Source: DAIRDK01 sp035403225 | GTDB lineage: Bacteria > Bacteroidota > Bacteroidia > Bacteroidales > FEN-979 | Assembly (NCBI GenBank): GCA_035403225.1 | Contig: DAONET010000052.1 | Span: 1-9,057 of the forward strand | Direction: 5' to 3' | DNA length: 9,057 nucleotides | In this document: in pieces, positions 1 to 5,087 of the stretch | Numbering within the stretch: the first letter of the stretch is position 1 | Layout: every line of letters starts with the position of its first letter | The notes under the pieces: model-generated | Databases searched by the model: none | Told to the model about the DNA's origin: nothing | Seen by the model: the letters and a program-made list of their open reading frames with translations, nothing else | Made by a program: the position numbers and the translations under genes

Positions 1-61
1 GTTGTATAACAATTATATACAGTTTATCACGGAATTTTTATCAGGTAACGGCCATTTTTCC

Positions 62-69
62 TATTTTTG
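62..69 (+). promoter_or_regulatory. Candidate -7 promoter box for the C10 peptidase gene
   Basis: TATTTTTG matches the Bacteroidota -7 consensus TAnnTTTG exactly and ends 17 nt before the ATG at 87, giving a very short leader. The expected upstream TTTG (-33 element) is only approximated by a T-run at 35-39. No Shine-Dalgarno sequence is visible before the ATG, which is common in this phylum. The rest of positions 1-86 shows no gene. Confidence 0.45.
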
Positions 70-86
70 ATGCAACAAATCATCTT

Positions 87-1493
87 ATGAAAAGAATCAT
101 TGTTTTTCTCGCGCTGATCATTGCCTCCGGTATGGCCGGAGCGCAGTCCGTGAGCCCGTCACAGGCACAACGTGCCGCTGAAAGGATGATCCAGCGGATG
201 GGAAAGGAAAAATCCTGCTCCATCGGCCAAATCGAAAGCATCAATCAATTCTCCGGTCCCGCTCTGGGATATCTTTGCACCCTCCATCCGGCCGGGTTCA
301 TGGTGATTTCAGCCCGGGAAGAGCTCCCGCCGGTCGTGTTTTATTCTTTCACCGGATGCCCCGATCCCGAAGGGAGATTGCTGAGCCTCCTCAGAACAGA
401 CCTGTCCCTGCGTCTGCAATATCAACCTGAAACAACCACCATCTGCAACCGCCAATCGTGGAAACAGCTGGAAAGCGGGGAGAAGCGAACCGTCCTGTTT
501 CAGCAATGGCCGGAACCGGGTACGACTTCCACCGAAGGCTGGCTGGAGACAAACTGGACGCAGTCGGCCCCGTATAACCAACTTTGTCCCCTCGATCCCG
601 TGACCTCCACCCGCAGCATCGCCGGCTGCCCCGCTGTGGCCATGGCCCAGATCGTGAATTTTCACCAAACCACCAACGGCGTGGTTTTCGATGACGGCGA
701 TGATTACTATCACCACTATGCCGGTCGGAACTACTACATCGACGATGATCACGAAACCATGGATTTCCCCTCTTTCCCCGTGCTGAATGCTTACCTCGAC
801 ACCCTGAGCATGGCCTGGGCAGGCGGGAATCCTCCAAAGAACCGCGAAATGGCCGCTCTCACCTTTGCCTGCGGAGTGGCTGCCACACAAGTATTCACCT
901 CATCGGCCTCCGGTACCTTCGGCGTTGTCCAGGCTTTTGATGCTTACCAGAAATTTAATTTCGATGAAGCCCAACTCGTCACCGTGAGCGACTCCGTCCT
1001 GTATGCCCACATGGCTCAGAACATCAAGGATACCCTGCCCATCCACCTGGCTATCGTCGATTCCGCCTGGAGCATGGGACATAACGTGGTGGTGGATGGC
1101 TATAATACCGACGAGTACTTCCACCTGAATTTCGGTTGGGGCGGACCTTACAACGGCTGGTATCTCCTGCCGGAAGGGATACCTTACGGTCTCACGGTAA
1201 TCGAAGGGGTGATCCTCGATATCATCCCCGACCATACTGCTTTCGTGCCGGAACCACCGGCCGTTACGCGATCCTTTTACCCCAATCCGGCTTCGGATTT
1301 CATCTGTCTCAATCCCTCATCGGGCATCACCCGGGCAGAACTATTCACCTGCGACGGACGGCTGCTCCGTGCGCTCATCCCCGATGCGAACGGCACAACC
1401 ATCAACCTGTCGGACCTCCCCGAAGGCTTTTACCTCATCAGGTGGTGGAGCAAGCAATCCATGAGGACAGAAAAACTGACGATCAAACGGTAA
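87..1493 (+). CDS. Secreted C10 family (streptopain-like) cysteine peptidase with T9SS type A sorting domain
   Basis: Predicted extracellular papain-fold cysteine protease of MEROPS family C10, relatives of streptococcal SpeB. Residues 1-19 form a signal peptide (K-R, hydrophobic core, A-G-A before Q20). Residues 21 to about 100 fit the Spi/C10 propeptide, including the G-F-M-V-I-S-A strand at 70-76. The catalytic Cys is C181 in A-G-C-P-A-V-A-M-A-Q, close to the family's G-C-V-A-T-A-x-A-Q. The catalytic His is H332 in M-G-H-N-V-V-V-D-G-Y. The Trp loop N-F-G-W-G-G is at 348-353; relatives usually read N-W-G-W-G-G, so one Trp is Phe here. W157-T-Q followed by A-P-Y-N (161-164) is the usual start of the mature enzyme. 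The tail from Y398-P-N-P to K-L-T-I-K-R is a T9SS sorting domain. The domain set is complete, so the protein is probably exported as a zymogen and surface-attached or released. Substrate is unknown. The ATG at 87 is supported by the signal peptide. Confidence 0.93.
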   Translation: MKRIIVFLALIIASGMAGAQSVSPSQAQRAAERMIQRMGKEKSCSIGQIESINQFSGPALGYLCTLHPAGFMVISAREELPPVVFYSFTGCPDPEGRLLSLLRTDLSLRLQYQPETTTICNRQSWKQLESGEKRTVLFQQWPEPGTTSTEGWLETNWTQSAPYNQLCPLDPVTSTRSIAGCPAVAMAQIVNFHQTTNGVVFDDGDDYYHHYAGRNYYIDDDHETMDFPSFPVLNAYLDTLSMAWAGGNPPKNREMAALTFACGVAATQVFTSSASGTFGVVQAFDAYQKFNFDEAQLVTVSDSVLYAHMAQNIKDTLPIHLAIVDSAWSMGHNVVVDGYNTDEYFHLNFGWGGPYNGWYLLPEGIPYGLTVIEGVILDIIPDHTAFVPEPPAVTRSFYPNPASDFICLNPSSGITRAELFTCDGRLLRALIPDANGTTINLSDLPEGFYLIRWWSKQSMRTEKLTIKR

Positions 1494-1497
1494 TGAC

Positions 1498-1532
1498 AAA
1501 AAGAAGGCCGGCTTTTAGCCGGCCTTCTTTTT
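1498..1532. terminator. Bidirectional intrinsic terminator between convergent genes
   Basis: The arms AAGAAGGCCGGC (1501-1512) and GCCGGCCTTCTT (1518-1529) pair perfectly over 12 bp around a TTTTA loop. Flanking AAA (1498-1500) and TTT (1530-1532) extend the stem to 15 bp and give a T-tract on both strands. It begins two bases after the peptidase stop codon and lies 42 nt beyond the stop of the convergent minus-strand gene, so it probably ends both transcripts. Confidence 0.93.
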
Positions 1533-1573
1533 GGGTATTATTGTTGGGAAAATGATCCTTTCAACCTTCAACC

Positions 1574-2803
1574 TTAAAAAGCGCGGATCGGCCGTACATA
1601 GAATGGGGTATCCTTATTCCCGCCGGTTTGGGCACCATCCCAGAAGCTCTGCATGTTTGCCGCACCAGCATTCCCTTCGGTGGAACACCAATAGTAGGCG
1701 TACTGTAAATCAGGAACCAAATATTTTTGCAAGTACAATAAATTAAGCTCATATCTTGATGGGAAATACCAATCGCCATAGACTACTCCATTTTGGGTTG
1801 AGGAATAATTAGCGCAGTATTTGGCGGCGAAATCCAACGTCGGATTATCCGGCAATTGTGCCGCTACGATCATTGCAGTATTCATTATACCTGCATATAA
1901 ACCATCACCCGTTGATCCGGTATACCTGTATGTCCCGTTATACCATCGAACCAACATGTCGGATGGAGCTGCAATGAGGCCATGTTGACCTGTTTCATCC
2001 AACCAAAATATGGTTCCTCCCTGAAAACTCTCACCAATATAGTGGACGGGGAGCGTTGTGCTGATTACATTTCCGGTTATAGCAATGCCGGAACCTGCGA
2101 TTATCGTATTTTGTTTGTTATTCCAGTTAGTAATGTCAGTTGCTGTGATGCCATGGGCAGCGGATGCTCCAAAGACAGGATCAGTTTCCGTCGAGATGAA
2201 TCCGCTCACATCCGGAATTTCACTACGAACCAGCGCAATTGAATCGCCCAAAGCGGTTTTGGTTGCCAATGTGCTTAAATTCTGGTCGCCGGTGTTTACG
2301 CCGGTGAGGTTGCTCAAATTGATGATATCCGTATCCGTAATATTAGCTGCCTCACTGTTTGTATAAACAGGGTCGGTTTCGGTAATGCCGCCCGTTATAC
2401 TACCGGCCGTTTTAGCATATAATGTATATGGTACACTTAACAATTGACTTGTTCCGGTAATTGAATAAGAGATCCCGCCTGTCGGATCGGTTTCCGTTTT
2501 AATGAAGTAGGGGCCGTTTGCCCAATCGATAGTAGCAAAATCGCCACTTACAATTGTTCCGTTGCCTATTTCAATACTTACCAGTCCGTTTGCATTGGTG
2601 GTTGTCGTATGTGTTTCTACAAATACGGATGTGCCACTTGCAGAGCCTTGTAAAATAGAAATTTGCATACCAATGCCGGTATTGGTAACCAATTGATCAC
2701 TGCCGTTACGGATAACTGCCTGATAGCTCATTTTTTCCGGTGATTGAGCGCACACGCCTGCCGTTAATAATACTGCTGCAATAAATGTATATACTTTTCT
2801 CAT
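1574..2803 (-). CDS. Secreted Bacteroidota protein with duplicated TETDPV segments and C-terminal DUF1566/Lcl_C-like domain
   Basis: 409 aa. The signal peptide is residues 1-19 (V-C-A before Q20); A-G-V-C is not a proper lipobox, so a lipoprotein is unlikely. The start S-P-E-K-M-S-Y-Q-A-V-I-R-N and the strand-rich module to about 130 match a family I recognise as common and uncharacterised in Bacteroidota genomes. Residues 141-165 and 205-229 are a gapless internal duplication (about 15 of 25 identical), and T-E-T-D-P also occurs at 103-107. The linker between (N-T-G-D-Q-N-L-S near 170-177) is low-complexity and fibre-like. From about 256 the domain resembles DUF1566/Lcl_C: G-G-T-I-F-W-L (262-268), G-D-W-Y-F-P-S-R (343-350), Y-W-C-S-T-E (371-376), and terminal V-R-P-I-R-A-F. 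There is no T9SS tail, so it may stay periplasmic or be anchored otherwise. It follows the 162-aa gene by 6 nt, indicating one operon. Function is unknown; a surface or adhesin-like role is inference. Confidence 0.85.
   Translation of the reverse strand: MRKVYTFIAAVLLTAGVCAQSPEKMSYQAVIRNGSDQLVTNTGIGMQISILQGSASGTSVFVETHTTTTNANGLVSIEIGNGTIVSGDFATIDWANGPYFIKTETDPTGGISYSITGTSQLLSVPYTLYAKTAGSITGGITETDPVYTNSEAANITDTDIINLSNLTGVNTGDQNLSTLATKTALGDSIALVRSEIPDVSGFISTETDPVFGASAAHGITATDITNWNNKQNTIIAGSGIAITGNVISTTLPVHYIGESFQGGTIFWLDETGQHGLIAAPSDMLVRWYNGTYRYTGSTGDGLYAGIMNTAMIVAAQLPDNPTLDFAAKYCANYSSTQNGVVYGDWYFPSRYELNLLYLQKYLVPDLQYAYYWCSTEGNAGAANMQSFWDGAQTGGNKDTPFYVRPIRAF
2117..2191 (-). repeat. Second copy of the internal 25-residue duplication
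   Basis: Encodes residues 205-229 of the 409-aa protein, starting T-E-T-D-P-V-F. Aligned without gaps to residues 141-165 it shares T-E-T-D-P-V, then S, A, I-T, T-D-I, N and N at equivalent positions. The unit spacing is 64 residues. This indicates an old intragenic duplication, as in fibre-like surface proteins. Confidence 0.7.
2309..2383 (-). repeat. First copy of the internal 25-residue duplication
   Basis: Encodes residues 141-165 of the 409-aa protein, starting T-E-T-D-P-V-Y. The two copies have diverged at both nucleotide and protein level, so this is not a recent tandem repeat or an obvious slippage site. Confidence 0.7.
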
Positions 2804-2809
2804 GATTCT

Positions 2810-3298
2810 CTATTTTTTCACGATTTTAAATGTTTTTACGTCTTGGTTGTTTTGGGTCACTGTAAGAAAGTAAGTTGACGGAACAAGATTTCCCATTTCA
2901 ATGAGGGTGCGGGTTTCTGTAATGTCCCCCTTTTGTAACAGTTTTCCGTGCATGTCGTGTAATTTATATGATAAATTCGATATATCACTTTCATTGACAC
3001 ATAACGTCAGCAAACTATTCACGGGGTTGGGGTAGGCAGAAGCCAACAGATGAATGTCTTTCACTTCTTTAATGGCAGTGATTACCGAAATTTCATAAGG
3101 TTGTTGTACCCCTTGTGTTACAGATCCGTTTGTTCCCGTATGGGTGCTACAAACCATTTGCCCTACGGAATAGCTCGCCGAGCCTCCGCTTCCCGAAGCA
3201 TTTCCTCCGGCAGCATCAACACTTACCTGTGCTTGTAAACCTGATAGCCCAAGGCCCAACAGGAGTACAGCACATAGTTTTAATCGCTTGTGTCGCAT
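2810..3298 (-). CDS. Small secreted protein with T9SS type A sorting domain
   Basis: 162 aa. The signal peptide is residues 1-23 (basic R-H-K-R-L-K, Leu/Gly core, L-Q-A before Q24). Residues 28-66 form a short Gly/Ser/Ala-rich module, G-G-N-A-S-G-S-G-G-S followed by S-Y-S-V-G-Q and G-V-Q-Q-P-Y-E-I, which recurs in small Bacteroidota exoproteins I recognise but which have no assigned function. Residues 85-162 are a T9SS sorting domain: A-Y-P-N-P at 88-92, Y-K-L-H-D-M-H-G-K-L-L at 111-121, N-L-V-P-S-T-Y-F-L at 137-145, and F-K-I-V-K-K at the end. The sorting domain is about half the protein, so the exported cargo is only about 60 residues. It is the first gene of a two-gene operon, with a strong Shine-Dalgarno sequence fixing the start. 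Possible roles are a surface structural or adhesive peptide; no catalytic motif is seen. Confidence 0.87.
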   Translation of the reverse strand: MRHKRLKLCAVLLLGLGLSGLQAQVSVDAAGGNASGSGGSASYSVGQMVCSTHTGTNGSVTQGVQQPYEISVITAIKEVKDIHLLASAYPNPVNSLLTLCVNESDISNLSYKLHDMHGKLLQKGDITETRTLIEMGNLVPSTYFLTVTQNNQDVKTFKIVKK

Positions 3299-3304
3299 TG
3301 TTAC

Positions 3305-3310
3305 TCTCCT
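3305..3310 (-). promoter_or_regulatory. Shine-Dalgarno sequence of the 162-aa gene
   Basis: On the minus strand this reads AGGAGA, within AAGGAGAG, six nucleotides before the ATG at 3298. It is the clearest ribosome binding site in the window and fixes the start of the operon's first gene. The second gene has only a weak GAGA. Confidence 0.75.
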
Positions 3311-3420
3311 TTTTTTAATGGTTAATACTCATTGGCTTATCTCAATGTATATTACTTGTATGGAAGGGAATGATGGTAAAACAACCGCAAATAATATATC
3401 ATAGAATGCTTGAAGTGAAA

Positions 3421-3456
3421 CAAAAATAAAAAATAATATAATATGACACACACAAA
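3421..3456 (-). promoter_or_regulatory. Possible promoter of the minus-strand two-gene operon
   Basis: On the minus strand TATTTTTG (rc of 3421-3428) fits TAnnTTTG and TTTG (rc of 3453-3456) lies upstream of it. The 24-nt gap is longer than the usual roughly 19-22, and such motifs arise easily by chance in DNA this AT-rich. The leader would be about 115 nt. Confidence 0.25.
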
Positions 3457-3785
3457 ATATTAAAAAAAAGATAATTAGTATTTGTAGATAATGTAAAAAA
3501 CAGAAAAACAGTACTATAAATTGGTAAATAGGTTTATAATGAATCAAAATAAATAAGATGAATATATGATTTTTATTTTGTCTAGGTATAAATAAGGAGT
3601 GCTTTTATGTTTTGTTTTGCTCAGGACAGAACATTTTTTCTTTACCATGCATCAAATAGAGCACTTGCCACGATGATGCATTATTCCGTTGATTTCATCC
3701 GGCAAAAACCGGCGTGAAACCAGGTCGCACACAATCCCCGCCATTCCCTGTATTCGCCGTTGTCTGCGATCATGGGGAAGCGCTG

Positions 3786-3884
3786 TGCAACGAATAATGG
3801 ATGTATTTGACGCAAATAATGCAACGAAAAATTTGTCAACGCGACGAATAAGATGTATATTCGTTGCAAAAATTGCAACAAATG
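3786..3884. repeat. Cluster of direct and inverted TGCAACGAA-type repeats leading into the fic start
   Basis: TGCAACGAA occurs at 3786-3794 and 3820-3828 on the plus strand and inverted (TTCGTTGCA) at 3860-3868. A near copy, CGCGACGAA, is at 3840-3848. A longer unit, GCaACGAATAA followed by GATGTAT, recurs at 3787-3806 and 3841-3857. TTGCAA-AAA-TTGCAA at 3865-3879 abuts TGCAACAAAT (3874-3883), which overlaps the fic ATG. This density of related sites just before a gene whose product carries a winged-helix domain suggests an operator region; the regulator is unproven. Confidence 0.6.
3841..3867. promoter_or_regulatory. Imperfect inverted repeat, candidate operator of fic
   Basis: GCGACGAATA (3841-3850) and TATTCGTTGC (3858-3867) pair at 9 of 10 positions around a 7-nt spacer. 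The dyad ends 14 nt before the fic ATG, where a bound protein or an RNA hairpin could block expression. Autoregulation by the Fic protein is inference. Confidence 0.45.
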
Positions 3885-5015
3885 AGCGCTTTTATACATC
3901 AACAGAAGGATTGGCCACATTTCACCTGGGAAAGTGATGAGATTGTGAACGTATTGAGTGAAGCAAGAAATTTGCAGGGAAGATTAATGGGTAAAATGGA
4001 ATCAATAGGATTTGTTTTGAGGAATGAAGCGTTACTTGGCACCCTGACACTTGATATTATTAAATCAACTGAAATTGAAGGGGAAATATTGAATCCTGAC
4101 CAGGTTCGTTCTTCCATCGCCCGAAGGTTAGGAATGAAAATAGCAGGATCGGTTGATTCCGATCGAAATGTGGACGGAATGGTTGAAATGATGATCGATG
4201 CAACGAAAAATTGTTTCAAACCACTGACGGCCGAAAGGCTTTTTGATTGGCATGCTGCCTTATTCCCGACTGGTAGAAGTGGAATGTACAAAATCAGAGT
4301 AGCAAATTGGCGACATGATACTACAGGCCCGATGCAAGTGGTATCCGGGGCAATGGGGAAAGAAAGAATCCATTTTCAAGCTCCGGATTCTACACGTGTC
4401 GAAAAAGAAATGATACAATTCTTACGATGGTTCAATAAACCGAAAGAAATGGACCTGGTAATAAAAGCGGCCGTAGCTCATTTATGGTTTGTAACCATTC
4501 ATCCGTTTGATGATGGCAATGGCAGGATAACACGAGCATTGACAGATATGTTACTGGCTCAATCAGACAATAGTACACAGCGGTTTTATAGTATGTCGGC
4601 ACAGATCAGGCTGGAGAGAAAACAGTATTATGAGATCCTGGAAAAAACACAAAAAGGGAACCTGGATATAACGGAATGGATAAAATGGTTTCTTAAATGT
4701 CTGATAAAAGCCTTAAAATCAACCGATAAGGTATTAAATAATGTTTTATTTAAAGCTGATTTTTGGCAAAAACATTCGGCCATCATACTTAATGAAAGAC
4801 AAAAGAAAGTATTGAAGAAAATGCTGGATGGATTTAATGGTAAGTTGACATCTTCGAAATGGGCAAAAATCGGGAAATGTTCTAAAGACACCGCCATCAG
4901 AGATATTAATGGTCTGATAGAAATGAATATTTTACAAAAATCGGAAGCAGGGGGGAGAAGCACCAGTTACGAACTGAAAACAATTCATCCAGATCATAAA
5001 TCAACCTTCTTGTAA
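3882..5015 (+). CDS. Fic family protein (DUF4172-type N-terminus, Fic core, C-terminal winged helix)
   Basis: 377 aa, cytoplasmic. Fic enzymes transfer AMP or another nucleotide-derived group from a cofactor to hydroxyl side chains of target proteins. The catalytic motif H-P-F-D-D-G-N-G-R (207-215) is intact, followed by I-T-R. The N-terminus resembles DUF4172 (W-P-H-F-T-W at 11-16, L-Q-G-R-L-M-G at 31-37, V-R-S-S-I-A-R-R-L-G at 75-84). S62-T-E-I-E66-G67 matches the inhibitory helix motif (S/T)xxxE(G/N), so this is a class II, self-inhibited Fic protein. G-P-M-Q-V-V-S-G at 149-156 fits the target-docking flap. About 305-366 looks like a winged helix (K-W-A-K-I-G-K-C-S-K-D-T-A-I-R-D-I, then a G-G-R-S-T-S-Y wing). 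An in-frame TTG at 3864 is possible, but the ATG at 3882 suits the family. It is more AT-rich than the flanking genes. No antitoxin partner is next to it, as expected when the inhibitor is in cis. The target protein is unknown. Confidence 0.92.
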   Translation: MSAFIHQQKDWPHFTWESDEIVNVLSEARNLQGRLMGKMESIGFVLRNEALLGTLTLDIIKSTEIEGEILNPDQVRSSIARRLGMKIAGSVDSDRNVDGMVEMMIDATKNCFKPLTAERLFDWHAALFPTGRSGMYKIRVANWRHDTTGPMQVVSGAMGKERIHFQAPDSTRVEKEMIQFLRWFNKPKEMDLVIKAAVAHLWFVTIHPFDDGNGRITRALTDMLLAQSDNSTQRFYSMSAQIRLERKQYYEILEKTQKGNLDITEWIKWFLKCLIKALKSTDKVLNNVLFKADFWQKHSAIILNERQKKVLKKMLDGFNGKLTSSKWAKIGKCSKDTAIRDINGLIEMNILQKSEAGGRSTSYELKTIHPDHKSTFL

Positions 5016-5052
5016 TTTTCTTTCCAGGGCTATCAAAAAAATCTATATTTTG

Positions 5053-5060
5053 TATATTTG
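5053..5060 (+). promoter_or_regulatory. Candidate -7 promoter box for the TMTC-like membrane protein
   Basis: TATATTTG matches TAnnTTTG exactly and ends 27 nt before the ATG at 5088. No clear TTTG lies at the expected -33 position; the nearest is a TTTC-rich stretch near 5017-5024. The location favours transcription separate from fic and the ATG at 5088, because a GTG start at 5073 would leave almost no leader. Confidence 0.45.
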
Positions 5061-5087
5061 TAGGATGGCTATGTGGTTTTCTATGTC

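Larger units (their letters stand above)
3299..3881. other. Gene-free intergenic stretch: AT-rich block, GC-richer patch, repeat cluster
   Basis: About 580 bases separate the divergent minus-strand operon and the fic gene. Roughly 3320-3600 is extremely AT-rich with many A- and T-runs. Open frames there, such as a Phe/Ile-rich minus-strand one at 3329-3547, look like composition artefacts with no recognisable domain. Roughly 3690-3790 turns abruptly GC-richer and contains a small CCGG-AAAAA-CCGG type hairpin (3699-3712). It could be a decayed element or an interspersed repeat, but I recognise no gene in it. From 3786 to the fic start it is filled with short repeats, annotated separately. Confidence 0.6.

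Noticed and set aside
4..20. Inverted repeat GTATA...TATAC at the window start
   Set aside because: Only a 5-bp arm in AT-rich DNA, well within chance.
309..1235. Long open frames antisense to the peptidase gene (309-890, 391-837 and 900-1235, minus strand)
   Set aside because: They lie entirely within a well-supported gene, have skewed His/Arg/Gly-rich translations without a domain, and arise from its GC-rich codons.
1136..1555. Plus-strand 139-codon frame overlapping the end of the peptidase gene and its terminator
   Set aside because: It runs through the hairpin terminator, overlaps the sorting domain in another frame, and gives an Arg/His-rich translation with no recognisable domain.
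1982..2366. Plus-strand frames opposite the 409-aa protein gene
   Set aside because: They are antisense to a gene with a clear signal peptide and domain; no independent coding signal.
2810..3298. Cognate inhibitor (Spi-like) of the C10 peptidase
   Set aside because: C10 inhibitors can be encoded near the enzyme, but this protein is a short Gly/Ser module plus a sorting domain, in a convergent operon separate from the peptidase.
3329..3547. Minus-strand 72-codon Phe/Ile-rich frame resembling a membrane peptide
   Set aside because: It comes from AT-rich low-complexity DNA, has no ribosome binding site, and its hydrophobicity follows from composition alone.
3786..3868. CRISPR array
   Set aside because: The repeats are about 9 bp, irregularly spaced and in both orientations, with no uniform spacers and no cas genes.
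3864..3881. TTG at 3864 as the start of the Fic protein
   Set aside because: It would put the start inside the inverted repeat and add six residues; the ATG at 3882 gives a more typical N-terminus.
3681..3937. Short frames on both strands covering the repeat cluster and the start of fic
   Set aside because: They overlap each other and the fic N-terminus, and neither translation resembles a known protein.
5073..5087. GTG at 5073 as the start of the TMTC-like protein
   Set aside because: It lies only 12 nt after the -7 box, so near the predicted transcription start; the ATG at 5088 gives a plausible leader and an M-K start.
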